This document shows, piece after piece, positions 7,292 to 17,927 of a stretch of DNA of 64,000 nt. The notes below the pieces were generated by a model. That model was not told where the DNA came from and did not search any database. It saw only the letters and a program-made list of their open reading frames with translations. The position numbers and the translations under genes were made by a program. Source of the stretch: Thermoanaerobaculales bacterium (GTDB taxonomy: Bacteria; Acidobacteriota; Thermoanaerobaculia; Thermoanaerobaculales; Sulfomarinibacteraceae); NCBI GenBank assembly GCA_035358815.1, contig DAOPQC010000005.1, forward strand, positions 286,053 through 350,052. The letters are read 5' to 3'. The first letter of the stretch is position 1; each line of letters opens with the position of its first letter.

Positions 7292-8419
7292 CTAGTCGAC
7301 GGGGTATGGACGCTTGCCCGGCTCGGCCGGCTCCGTCTTCGGCGCGACGCACTCGAGCCGGTCGGGGTAGGACGCCACCTGCATCAGCCGGTCCTCCGGG
7401 AACGGCTGCAGGAAGTCGGTGAGCGCGACGCTGGAACGCACCAGCGCCAGGTTGTCCGCGCCGCTGTACGGTTTCAGGGCCGCGGCAATGTCTCCCGCGA
7501 ACGGCCCGGACAGGTCGAAGGTCCTGGCGCCCGACTCGGAGCAGCGGAGGTCGATGGTGGTGAGGCGGGCGAGGCCGCGCCCCGGATTGCCGCGCACGGT
7601 GAAGTGGACCTGCTTCGCCCTCAGGTCGTAGACGATGCGCCACTTGTTCTCGGACTTCGGGTCGATCTCGGCGAGCATCGTGAAGGCCCGCTCGATCGGG
7701 TCAGCGGGGTCGGCCACGCGGACCGTGTTGAGCCGGCTGGCGATCTGCACGAAGCGGTCCAGGGACGGCTCCTCATCCCGGGGGGCGACGGCGCCGCCGT
7801 AACCGAGACTGCGGTCGAGGGCGGCGATCGACGCGGCGTAGGTCGAGTTCGTGAGCACCGGCAGCGGCAGCTCGTCGGCGGCGCGGATCACGGGCGCGCC
7901 GTCGAGGAACTCGATGACGGCGCAGCCCCCGGAAGCGTCGCAGGCGAGGAAGTGCAGCGAAGCCTGGCTCGTGATCGCCATGGTGCTGGCGCTGGCCGCC
8001 ACCTCGGCGACGGTGCGGTAGCTGTCGAGGCAGTGCTGGATCCACTGCAGCGCCTCGATGGCGGGGCCATCCGCCTTCGGGTAGGAGGTGCCCTGGAGCC
8101 ACAAGGCGTGCATGGCGAGGCCTGCACGGTTGAAGCCGCCGCTCGGGAACTCGCGTCCGTACTGGTTGAAGGTCATGCTTCCGAATTTCGCGGTCCAAGA
8201 GGCGCCGGTGAGGCCATCCGCGACCAGCGCCGTCTTGGCGAGGCCGCCGGGGTTCACCACGAGACGGCCGCCGGAGACCGGCCAGTCGTAGGAGAAGGCC
8301 ATCAGCCGGCCGTCCTCGCCGCCCAGGAAGAAGCCGGAGCAGGCGCCGGCCTCGGTTGGCGAGAGCGCAGGCAGGAGCAGCGCGAGCGTCGACATCGTGA
8401 TGACGGAGATGATCCTCAT
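7292..8419 (-). CDS. Exported choloylglycine hydrolase-family (Ntn) amidase
   Basis: 375 residues. The signal peptide ends at Ala26, so cleavage exposes Cys27 (ACSGFF) as the N-terminal nucleophile, as expected for linear-amide C-N hydrolases of the bile-salt hydrolase and penicillin V acylase superfamily. The FSYDWP stretch and an asparagine-containing LTNSTYA segment fit the fold. The substrate is probably an N-acyl amide but cannot be told from sequence. GGAGGG precedes the start; an earlier in-frame start at 8587 would add an arginine-rich tail and is rejected. The gene diverges from the next one across about 130 bases. Confidence 0.8.
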   Translation of the reverse strand: MRIISVITMSTLALLLPALSPTEAGACSGFFLGGEDGRLMAFSYDWPVSGGRLVVNPGGLAKTALVADGLTGASWTAKFGSMTFNQYGREFPSGGFNRAGLAMHALWLQGTSYPKADGPAIEALQWIQHCLDSYRTVAEVAASASTMAITSQASLHFLACDASGGCAVIEFLDGAPVIRAADELPLPVLTNSTYAASIAALDRSLGYGGAVAPRDEEPSLDRFVQIASRLNTVRVADPADPIERAFTMLAEIDPKSENKWRIVYDLRAKQVHFTVRGNPGRGLARLTTIDLRCSESGARTFDLSGPFAGDIAAALKPYSGADNLALVRSSVALTDFLQPFPEDRLMQVASYPDRLECVAPKTEPAEPGKRPYPVD

Positions 8420-8549
8420 GTCGCACACCCTCCGTGGCGGCCCGTACTCTAACAAAACCGCGGCCGGGGCGCAGCCGGCTGCGGGCCGGCCGGGAATGCA
8501 GCGGCCGCCGGCCGAGATGTCCGGTTGACGAAGGGAGTACCGTAGACCT

Positions 8550-9113
8550 ATGAGAAGACTGACGGTCGTGCTGCTCGGTCTGGTCACGGCGGCGCTCGGC
8601 GCCGCCTCGGACGGCCAGGTGGTGTTCAGCGAGCGCAGCGAGGTCGGGCAGCTGTGGGCGAACCTGTCGCTGACCTACCTGCGCGTCGAGGAGCCCTTCC
8701 TGCCGATGGTGATCGGGGTTCAGAACCTGGGCGGGGAGACGCTCGAGCTCAATCGCGCGTCGTTCCGTCTGATCGGGCCCGACGGCAGGCGCTTCCCGAT
8801 GGCCGACCTGAAGGTCCTGAGGAGCTCGTACGACAAGCTGACCTTCGACCGGCGGATCGTCACCGCCAACGGGATCCCGGTCGACGTCTGGGCGCGCCAG
8901 CGCCGGCTGCGCGAGTCGAACTTCTTCCCCGGCGTCGGCATGTCCCGCCGGAGCACGGTCATCGACCGGGTGACGCTCGCCCGGGGGGACGGGATGGTGG
9001 ACCTGGTCTACTTCGAGACGCCCACCGGGCTCTCGATCGGCGCGCCGTTCGTGCTCGAGGTGCTGCCCGACGGCTGGGAGACGCCGCTACGGCTCCGGCT
9101 GCTCCTCGGCTGA
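8550..9113 (+). CDS. Exported protein of unknown function
   Basis: 187 residues. A clear signal peptide (MRRLTVVLLGLVTAALGAAS) is followed by a beta-rich body: alternating hydrophobic strands, an IGPDGRRFPMADL turn, and an ending in LRLLLG. It resembles Ig-like or DUF4352-like periplasmic folds only in general character, and I do not recognise the family. The ribosome site is weak (GGGAG about 14 bases upstream). The last 27 bases overlap the convergent YceI gene, so the two transcripts are complementary at their 3' ends. Confidence 0.6.
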   Translation: MRRLTVVLLGLVTAALGAASDGQVVFSERSEVGQLWANLSLTYLRVEEPFLPMVIGVQNLGGETLELNRASFRLIGPDGRRFPMADLKVLRSSYDKLTFDRRIVTANGIPVDVWARQRRLRESNFFPGVGMSRRSTVIDRVTLARGDGMVDLVYFETPTGLSIGAPFVLEVLPDGWETPLRLRLLLG

Positions 9114-9707
9114 CGGCGGGCCCGGGGGGTCGCCCGCTGCGGACAGCGTGCCCACGCCCTGCACCGTCACGGTGACATACGGATCGACCTTGAGCAGGAG
9201 CTTGCTCGGGTCCTCGAGGCCCCACGACACGTAGGGCACCTCGAGCTCGGCACGGATCTCGACCTCGGCGCCGGCCACGGTCACCGCCACCGGGACCGTG
9301 ACCTCGTGCTCGCGCCCGAGCAGCTCGAGCGTGCCGCGGACCGTCAGGGTGGCGGCTCCGGCCTGCGGGAGCACGCCCGCGACCTGGCGCGGGCGGAGCA
9401 CCGCCGCCGGATGGCGGTCACTGACCAGGACCTTCGAATGCATGTCGCGGTCGCGCTTGGCGTTTCCGGTATCGGCCGCGCGGGCGTCGACCACGATCTC
9501 GCCCGAGGCCTTGCCGCCTGCCGGGTCGAACAGCACGACCCCGCGCGTCAACGGGGCACTGCCGTGCACGGTGTGAAGCGTGGCGCCAAGCGTGAAGGTC
9601 ACCGCAGTGCGGGCCGGATCGAGGGTCAGCGTGCGCTGGCCGGCGGCGGCATCGAACGCCGGCCCGGCCGCGGCCAGGGCGAGCAGGAGCAGGAGTCGTC
9701 GCTTCAT
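9087..9707 (-). CDS. YceI-family periplasmic lipid-binding protein
   Basis: 206 residues with a signal peptide (about 1-22). The YceI lipocalin-like barrel is recognised by TLDPARTAVTFTLGATLHTV at its start, the GEIVVDARAADTGNAKRDRDM block, and a closing run of long strands. YceI proteins bind isoprenoid or amphiphilic lipids in the periplasm. The start has a GAGAGGAGAGG ribosome site. It is the second gene of an operon with the outer-membrane barrel protein, 12 bases upstream. The acidic tail (about 190-206) is not part of the usual fold. Confidence 0.85.
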   Translation of the reverse strand: MKRRLLLLLALAAAGPAFDAAAGQRTLTLDPARTAVTFTLGATLHTVHGSAPLTRGVVLFDPAGGKASGEIVVDARAADTGNAKRDRDMHSKVLVSDRHPAAVLRPRQVAGVLPQAGAATLTVRGTLELLGREHEVTVPVAVTVAGAEVEIRAELEVPYVSWGLEDPSKLLLKVDPYVTVTVQGVGTLSAAGDPPGPPSAEEQPEP

Positions 9708-9719
9708 CGCCTCTCCTCT

Positions 9720-10646
9720 CTAGAACTCATAGGTCAAAAGCGATCGGAGGTTGAACAGCGGGTCATTCTCGACGCCCGGCGAGGGCGGGCGCACCACATC
9801 GAGGGGGGTGTAGAAAGCCTCCACGGCGAAGCGAACACTGGCCGCCAGCGGGAAGCTGACGCCCGCGGTGACCGCGGTGGTCCAGCCCTCGGCCTCGAGC
9901 CGGGTTTGGTCGTGAAACCCGAAGGTCACGGCATCGACCTGGAACGCGAGGTCCATGTGGGTGGCGAAGACCCCGGCGTGGAGGCTCGAGCCCCCGGTGC
10001 CCGGGATCCGCCAACCGGCGGTGACGGCGAGCCCGAGGTACTCCAGCGTGACCTCGTCGTCGGATGCCCCCATGCAGCCGAACTCGTTGCCAGGCTCTCC
10101 GGGCGGGATCCCGGCCTCGCGCTCGGGGCAGGTGATGTCGCCCTTCACGGTGCCGATCTGGCCATAGGCGCGCAGCCCGACGATCCAATCGCCCGCGCGC
10201 ACCACCGGCCGCTCGACCGCAGCCGAGAACAGGTTGGGCCTGAGGCCCTCGATGGTGACCGGCGGCAGGTAGGCGAACTCGAGCGTGGTCGCCCACCCGA
10301 GCCCCACCGCGAGCCTGGGCCGCGGCAGCACGTCGATCCGGTTGAAGTCCTCGACCTTGGTGCCGTTGAACCCGACCCGCCGCTGGTCCTCGCTCAGGGT
10401 CGGGATCCAGTCCAGCTCGAGGCCGAGCGCGAGCTCCCCGGGCTCGCGCGCCGTCGGCGGCGCGAGGCTGGTGATCAGGGTGAGCGAGGCGGTCCACTCC
10501 ATCGCCCACGACTCGGGGCGATCGAAGGCGAGCTCCTGCGCCGGAGCTCGCACGGGGTCGCCGTCCTGGGCAGCGGCGTGCCCGGCGGCTCCCATGAGAA
10601 CCGCCACCGCAACCGCCGCCTGAACCCCATGGCCTGGATGTCTCAT
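9720..10646 (-). CDS. Outer-membrane beta-barrel protein
   Basis: 308 residues. A signal peptide (about 1-26) precedes alternating amphipathic strands rich in aromatic and small residues, ending in LTYEF with a terminal Phe, the usual signal for BAM-dependent outer-membrane insertion. The family is not certain; length and strand pattern suggest a 10-14-strand barrel. A GGAAGGTGG ribosome site precedes the ATG. It is co-transcribed with the YceI gene, suggesting a lipid or hydrophobic-compound role (inference). An extracellular-type loop near 160-190 contains two cysteines. Confidence 0.7.
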   Translation of the reverse strand: MRHPGHGVQAAVAVAVLMGAAGHAAAQDGDPVRAPAQELAFDRPESWAMEWTASLTLITSLAPPTAREPGELALGLELDWIPTLSEDQRRVGFNGTKVEDFNRIDVLPRPRLAVGLGWATTLEFAYLPPVTIEGLRPNLFSAAVERPVVRAGDWIVGLRAYGQIGTVKGDITCPEREAGIPPGEPGNEFGCMGASDDEVTLEYLGLAVTAGWRIPGTGGSSLHAGVFATHMDLAFQVDAVTFGFHDQTRLEAEGWTTAVTAGVSFPLAASVRFAVEAFYTPLDVVRPPSPGVENDPLFNLRSLLTYEF

Positions 10647-10846
10647 ACCACCTTCCTGTGCGAAGCGCGGTTCCTTGGCACAGCAAGCGCGCTCGGCCGC
10701 CGCCGAATTCCTCGACCGCGCGATTCCCGGCGGCTGCGTGGCGACCCGGCGCGAGGCGCGATCGAGGCGACGGGCGCCCCGGCGGCGGCCGACTGTCCTA
10801 AAATGGAGGCGTCAGGAACCGGTGTATGAGCGGCGGAGGGATGGCC

Positions 10847-11488
10847 ATGGCGTGCACACCGCGGTCCCGTTCAGTGCTCGGTCTGTTGTCGGCTGCGCTG
10901 CTCGTCGTGGCAGCGGCGGTGACCGTCGCCGGGGACGAGCCCCGGCAGGAGTCGCCGCCCCCGCCCACGCCGACCGCGGTGCCGGGGTCCCTGGCGGCGG
11001 CCGCAGCCGGGCTCCGTCTTCGCCAGCCGGATGACGCGGCCGCCGGCGCTCTCGTCATCTCCGACCAGAACCTGAAGGCGGTCGGCGCCGGCGCGGCCGT
11101 TTCCCAGGGCAGCGGCGCGACGATCGCGCCCGCGCCGGAGCCCGACGGGCCGCGGCCGGCCGTCGCGCCCCCTGCCCCCGCCGCCGCCAACGACCTCGCC
11201 ACGCGGCTGCTCGCCCAGCAGTCGGTGGTCGACGACCTCACGGCCCAGCTGCGGGCGATGGACGAGCAGCTGGCGGCGCCACCCGTCGACCCGCACTTCC
11301 CGAAGGTCGATCAGGCGCCCCAGTTCCGCGCCCCCGGCGTGGTCGATTCGGCGCGCGGCCAGCGCGACGCGCTCGCCGCGAAGCTGGAAGGGGAGCGGGC
11401 GACGTTGGAGGCTCTCCGCGCCGAGGCGGCGACCTCCGGCGTGACGATCACCAAGGTCCCGAACGAGGCCGCCACGCCGACGAGCTGA
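10847..11488 (+). CDS. Exported Pro-rich coiled-coil protein, copy A
   Basis: 213 residues from ATG 10847, which has GGAGGG six bases upstream; ATGs at 10826 and 10841 are less well placed. Layout: signal peptide (1-29), Pro/Thr-rich linker (32-47), the short motif VISDQNL (70-76), an Ala/Pro-rich linker, then two helices likely to pair as a coiled coil, separated by a Pro-rich turn (about 140-160) and ending in LEGERATLEALRAEA. No known domain. The gene at 56871 has the same order of parts with VITDENL, so the two are paralogues or at least one architectural family. Possibly a periplasmic adaptor; function unknown. Confidence 0.62.
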   Translation: MACTPRSRSVLGLLSAALLVVAAAVTVAGDEPRQESPPPPTPTAVPGSLAAAAAGLRLRQPDDAAAGALVISDQNLKAVGAGAAVSQGSGATIAPAPEPDGPRPAVAPPAPAAANDLATRLLAQQSVVDDLTAQLRAMDEQLAAPPVDPHFPKVDQAPQFRAPGVVDSARGQRDALAAKLEGERATLEALRAEAATSGVTITKVPNEAATPTS

Positions 11489-11506
11489 CCACCCCGGCCG
11501 CCGCGA

Positions 11507-13918
<2,412 letters not shown>

Positions 13919-13946
13919 GGCAGGACCCTCGGCGCGGCGGTCCCGC

Positions 13947-14441
13947 CTAGCGCGCGACCACCTCGCCGCAGCGCAGCATGGATGGGGCGTAGGGGTTGCC
14001 GATCGGCCCGTCCGGCTGCAGCCAGCTCTTCCGCTCCATCGGGCAGTAGGCGACGATCGGGCGCGCTCCCGAGACCAGGGCGTGGTAGCGAACGAGCGGC
14101 TTGGTGAGCTCGGCGAGCTCGGCGCGCGCCCCGGCGACGCCGGTGGCGGCGGCGAGCCTGCGGGCGTGGTCGATCACCTCCGGCAGCACCTCGCGCACCG
14201 CTTGGGCGTCGCCGTCGGCGACCCCGGCTGCCGCGGCGCTGAAGTCGGTCGACAGGCGGAGCGCGACCGCCTCGATGGCCCTGGCGTGCTCGCTGACACC
14301 CGCATCGGAGCCCTGGAGGAGGGCCTGCCGGATCGCCTCGTAGTGGGTCGAGATGTCGCCAAAGGCGTGCCCCGCAGCTGCAGCACCCGCCGCCGCGAGC
14401 ACCAGTGGAATGGCTGCTGCCATGATGGTCCGGATCTTCAT
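13947..14441 (-). CDS. DUF3347 periplasmic protein (copper-resistance associated)
   Basis: 164 residues with a signal peptide (about 1-24). The body is a four-helix-like DUF3347 domain: an alternation of Ala-rich helices, then the hallmark end with CPM, WLQ, NPY and ML-x-CGE. The Cys, Met and His residues here are plausible copper ligands; in other bacteria this domain occurs alone or fused to CusB-type efflux adaptors. The start is fixed by GGAGGG before ATG 14441; the longer form from 14507 would bury the signal peptide. First gene of the copA operon, probably delivering or receiving copper in the periplasm. Confidence 0.8.
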   Translation of the reverse strand: MKIRTIMAAAIPLVLAAAGAAAAGHAFGDISTHYEAIRQALLQGSDAGVSEHARAIEAVALRLSTDFSAAAAGVADGDAQAVREVLPEVIDHARRLAAATGVAGARAELAELTKPLVRYHALVSGARPIVAYCPMERKSWLQPDGPIGNPYAPSMLRCGEVVAR

Positions 14442-14594
14442 CGGCTCCCTCCAGGCCGCCGCCGGCGACGGCCGGCGACACTCGGCTGAACCCGGCCGGC
14501 AGGCCACCGATTCCTCGCGGGTCCGTGCAGGACGGGGGATCGTGCGCCGGTCGGATGGCGATCATCACGCTTGCGGTGGCCTCCGTTGTGTGAT

Positions 14595-14610
14595 TGTGAT
14601 AGATTTCACG
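14595..14610. promoter_or_regulatory. CRP/FNR-superfamily-like site before the serine operon
   Basis: TGTGA-N6-TCACG matches the CRP consensus TGTGA-N6-TCACA at nine of ten positions and lies in an AT-rich patch about 40 bases before the DUF1015 start. The same bases contain an extended -10-like element (TGATAGATT), so a bound regulator would cover the promoter and probably repress it. Based on one match by eye. Confidence 0.4.
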
Positions 14611-14648
14611 TGCCCGGCGGTGACCGGGGTTCTGCGAAGGAGCGCTCC

Positions 14649-15890
14649 ATGGCACGACTGCAGCCCTTCCGCGCGTGGCGGCCCCGTCCCGAGCTCGCGG
14701 CAGAGGTCGCCAGCCCGCCCTACGACGTCCTCTCCTCGGAGGAGGCGCGCAGGATGGCCGAGGGCAACCCGTTGTCCTTCCTCCATGTCGGCAAGCCGGA
14801 GATCGACCTGCCGCCGGGCACCGATGTCTACTCCGGCGCGGTCTACGCCAAAGGGGCCGAGAGCCTGCAGCAGCTGATCGCCGACGGGGTGCTGGTGCGG
14901 GAGCCGGCGCCCGCGCTCTACCTGTACCGGCAGCGGATGGGCGATCACGTCCAGACCGGGGTGGTCGCCGGGGCGAGCGTCGACGAGTACGAGGCCGACC
15001 TGATCAAGAAGCACGAGCACACGCGGATGGCCAAGGAGGACGACCGGACCCGCCACATCGATGCCCTCGACGCCCAGACCGGGCCGGTGTTCCTGACCTA
15101 CAAGGCGCGGCCCGAGATCGACGCCATCGTCAGCCGCCTCGCCGCCGCGGCGCCGGCCTACGACTTCGTCGCGCCGGACGGGATCCAGCACGTGGTCTGG
15201 GAAATCTCCAAGCCACGCGACCGCGAGGCGCTGGTCGCGGCGTTCGTCCCCGTCCCCGTGATGTACGTCGCCGACGGCCACCATCGCTCGGCCGCGGCGA
15301 CCAGGGTGCGGGCGCAGCGGCGCCAGGCCAACCCCGGCCACACCGGCGAGGAGGGCTACAACTTCTTCCTGGCCGTGATCTTCCCCCACGACCAGATGCA
15401 GATCCTGGACTACAACCGGGTGGTCAAGGACCTCCAGGGCCGGACGGTGGATGTGTTCCTCGCCGCAGTGGAGGAGAGGTTCCAGGTGGTGCCGGTCGAG
15501 CGCGGCAGGCCGGACCGGCCGCGGTGCTTCGGGATGTACCTGGGTGGGCGGTGGTACCGGCTGACGGCGAAGCCCGGCAGCTACCCGACTGACGACCCGG
15601 TGCGGTCGCTCGATGCGGCGATCCTGCAGGACAACCTGCTCGGGCCGTGGCTCGGCATCGGCGACCCCCGCAAGGACGAGCGGATCGATTTCGTGGGCGG
15701 GATCCGCGGGCTGGGCGAGCTCGAGCGGCTGGTCGACTCGGGTCGGTTCGCGGTGGCGTTCGCGATGCACCCGACCTCGATCGAGCAGCTGTTCGCGGTG
15801 GCCGACGCCGGTCGCGTCATGCCGCCGAAGTCGACCTGGTTCGAGCCCAAGCTGCGCGATGGTTTGATCGTACGACCCCTCGAGGATTGA
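14649..15890 (+). CDS. DUF1015 family protein, serine-operon member
   Basis: 413 residues, soluble. Matches DUF1015 along its length: the opening PFRAWRPRPELAAEVASPPYDV, the KHEHTR block (about 121) and the very conserved YVADGHHRSAAA segment (about 205), where the histidines and aspartate look like an active site. AAGGAG precedes ATG 14649. It is followed 19 bases later by serA and then serC, an arrangement I recall from clostridia as well, so a role in serine synthesis is likely. The pathway's phosphoserine phosphatase is not in this window, and this protein is a candidate for that or a related step (inference only). Confidence 0.85.
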   Translation: MARLQPFRAWRPRPELAAEVASPPYDVLSSEEARRMAEGNPLSFLHVGKPEIDLPPGTDVYSGAVYAKGAESLQQLIADGVLVREPAPALYLYRQRMGDHVQTGVVAGASVDEYEADLIKKHEHTRMAKEDDRTRHIDALDAQTGPVFLTYKARPEIDAIVSRLAAAAPAYDFVAPDGIQHVVWEISKPRDREALVAAFVPVPVMYVADGHHRSAAATRVRAQRRQANPGHTGEEGYNFFLAVIFPHDQMQILDYNRVVKDLQGRTVDVFLAAVEERFQVVPVERGRPDRPRCFGMYLGGRWYRLTAKPGSYPTDDPVRSLDAAILQDNLLGPWLGIGDPRKDERIDFVGGIRGLGELERLVDSGRFAVAFAMHPTSIEQLFAVADAGRVMPPKSTWFEPKLRDGLIVRPLED

Positions 15891-15909
15891 CGAGAACGGA
15901 GGAGACGAC

Positions 15910-16791
15910 ATGAAGATCCTGATCTCAGACGCGTTCGACCCGTCACTGCCCGGAAAGCTGGCGGCCTTCGGCGAGGTCACCGACGACAAGGAGCAGGTGG
16001 CCGAGGTGGACGTGGTCCTGGTCCGCTCCAAGACCAAGTGCGACCGCGACTACATCGATCGCGCCAAGAAGCTGCGGCTGGTCATCCGGGGCGGAGTCGG
16101 CCTCGACAACATCGACGTCGACTACGCCCGCTCCAAGGGCATTCAGGTCTTCAACACCGCCGAGGCCTCGGCGGTGGCGGTCGCCGAGCTGGCGTTCGCG
16201 CTGATGATCGCGGTGCCTTCGCGGCTGATCGACGGCCACGTCAGCATGACGCAACGCCAGTGGCTCAAGAAGGAGCTCAAGCGCACCGAGCTGATGGGCA
16301 AGACCCTCGGCCTGATCGGCGCCGGGAACATCGGCACCGAGCTGGCGCGCAGAGCGCTGGCCTTCGGGATGCGGGTGATCGCCTTCGACCCGCTGCTCAA
16401 GGGACACGAGCTGGTCGAGCTGGTCCCGCTCGAGCAGGTGCTCGCCCAGTCCGACTACCTGTCGCTCCACGTCCCGCTGACCGACCAGACGCGTGGCATG
16501 ATCAACAAGGACACGATCGCCGCGATGAAGGACGGTGCGGTCATCGTCAACACCGCCCGCGGCAAGTGCATCGTCGAGGCCGATGTGGCGGCGGCCCTCG
16601 CGTCGAAGAAGCTGCGCGCCTACGCCACCGACGTCTTCTTCTCGGATCCGCCGGATCCGGCCTGCCCGCTGTACGATGCTCCCAACGTCGTCATGACGCC
16701 CCACATCGGGGCATCGAGCACCGAGAACCTGCTGCGGATCGGGGACGTGGTCGTGCACATCCTCGAGGACTTCGTCAGCCACACGGCTTGA
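15910..16791 (+). CDS. serA: D-3-phosphoglycerate dehydrogenase, short form
   Basis: 293 residues. D-isomer 2-hydroxyacid dehydrogenase fold: substrate-binding GGVGLDNID, NAD-binding GLIGAGNIG, catalytic Arg region NTARGK followed by the Glu, and the catalytic His in TPHIGAS. It oxidises 3-phosphoglycerate to 3-phosphohydroxypyruvate, the first step to serine. There is no C-terminal ACT domain, so classical serine feedback through ACT is absent, as in other short SerA forms. The assignment over other 2-hydroxyacid dehydrogenases rests on the serC gene 11 bases downstream. Ribosome site GGAGGAG. Confidence 0.88.
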   Translation: MKILISDAFDPSLPGKLAAFGEVTDDKEQVAEVDVVLVRSKTKCDRDYIDRAKKLRLVIRGGVGLDNIDVDYARSKGIQVFNTAEASAVAVAELAFALMIAVPSRLIDGHVSMTQRQWLKKELKRTELMGKTLGLIGAGNIGTELARRALAFGMRVIAFDPLLKGHELVELVPLEQVLAQSDYLSLHVPLTDQTRGMINKDTIAAMKDGAVIVNTARGKCIVEADVAAALASKKLRAYATDVFFSDPPDPACPLYDAPNVVMTPHIGASSTENLLRIGDVVVHILEDFVSHTA

Positions 16792-16802
16792 AGGGAGGAG
16801 CC

Positions 16803-17885
16803 ATGAGGAGCTGGAACTTCTACGCTGGGCCGGCGACCCTTCCGGTGGCCGCGCTCGAGCGCGCTCGCGACGAGATGATCGACTGGGCAGGCACCGGGAT
16901 GTCCGTCATGGAGACCTCGCACCGGTCCAAGGAGTACGACGCGGTCCATCACGAGGCGATGGACCTGTTCCGCGAGCTGCTCGGGCTGGACGACGATCAC
17001 GTGGTGCTCTTCCTGCAGGGCGGCGCGTCGACCCAGTTCGCGATGGTGCCGATGAACTTCATCCCCAAGGGCGGGTCGGCGGACTACGTGATCACCGGGT
17101 CGTGGGCCGAGAAGGCCTACAAGGAGGCCAAGATCGTGGCCTCCGCCCGGGTCGCCGCGACCTGCGACGGCAACGGCTTCACCCGCGTTCCCGCCCAGCA
17201 GGAGCTCGCGCTCGATCCGGCGGCGGCGTACGTCCACATCACATCGAACAACACCATCAAGGGCACCCAGTACCACCAGTTCCCCGAGGTCGGCGCGGTG
17301 CCGCTGGTGGCCGACATGTCGTCGGACCTGCTGTGGCGCCCGTTCGACGCCAACCGGTTCGCGCTGATCTACGCCGGGGCGCAGAAGAACCTCGGTCCGT
17401 CCGGCGTCGTCGTGGTCATCCTCAAGCGGTCCTGGCTCGACAAGGCCAACGACGGGCTGCCGACGATGCTCAGGTACTCCACCCACGTCAAGGAGGAGTC
17501 CCTCTACAACACCCCGCCCACGTTCTCGATCTACATCGTCCGCAACGTGCTGCAGTGGGTGAAGCAGGAGGGCGGGCTGGCCGCGATGGAGAGCAGGAAC
17601 CGGGCCAAGGCGGACCTGCTCTACGGCGTCATCGAGGGCAGCGCGGGCTTCTACCGCTGCCCGGTGGACCCGGGCAGCCGGTCGGTGATGAACGTGGTCT
17701 GGCGGCTGCCGTCCGAGGAGCTCGAGGCCAAGTTCGTCTCCGAGGCCAAGGCGAAGCGGATGTTCGGGCTCAAGGGGCATCGCTCGGTCGGCGGCTGTCG
17801 CGCCTCGATCTACAACGCGATGGGCATCGATGGCGTGCAGGCCCTGGCCGGCTTCATGGAGGAGTTCGCGAGCAAGAACCGGTAG
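16803..17885 (+). CDS. serC: Phosphoserine aminotransferase
   Basis: 360 residues, a full-length SerC. The opening NFYAGPATLPVAAL and the HRSKEYDAVH block are typical, and the PLP lysine lies in YAGAQKNLGPSG. The ending GLKGHRSVGGCRASIYNAM is also characteristic. It transfers the glutamate amino group to 3-phosphohydroxypyruvate to give O-phosphoserine. The start follows GGGAGGAG, 11 bases after serA. Last gene of the DUF1015-serA-serC operon; a GC hairpin follows and the next gene points the other way. Confidence 0.95.
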   Translation: MRSWNFYAGPATLPVAALERARDEMIDWAGTGMSVMETSHRSKEYDAVHHEAMDLFRELLGLDDDHVVLFLQGGASTQFAMVPMNFIPKGGSADYVITGSWAEKAYKEAKIVASARVAATCDGNGFTRVPAQQELALDPAAAYVHITSNNTIKGTQYHQFPEVGAVPLVADMSSDLLWRPFDANRFALIYAGAQKNLGPSGVVVVILKRSWLDKANDGLPTMLRYSTHVKEESLYNTPPTFSIYIVRNVLQWVKQEGGLAAMESRNRAKADLLYGVIEGSAGFYRCPVDPGSRSVMNVVWRLPSEELEAKFVSEAKAKRMFGLKGHRSVGGCRASIYNAMGIDGVQALAGFMEEFASKNR

Positions 17886-17891
17886 GCCGAC

Positions 17892-17916
17892 GGCGGCGCG
17901 CCCGCCGGGCGCCGCC
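17892..17916. terminator. GC-rich hairpin between convergent genes
   Basis: Arms GGCGGCGC (17892-17899) and GCGCCGCC (17909-17916) pair perfectly around nine bases, in the 42-base gap between serC and the opposed PKD gene. No T run follows, so it would be a pause or a Rho-assisted end rather than a canonical intrinsic terminator. It could serve both strands. Confidence 0.4.
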
Positions 17917-17927
17917 AACGGGTCCGG

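Noticed and set aside
10674..10690. Second sigma-54 promoter (TTGGCACAGCAAGCGC)
   Set aside because: GG and GC have the right spacing, but the -12 element lacks TTGC and the site is about 150 bases from the next gene.
14604..14612. parS half-site TTTCACGTG
   Set aside because: Only the left half of the 16-base parS palindrome is present; the right half does not match. It is part of the CRP-like element.
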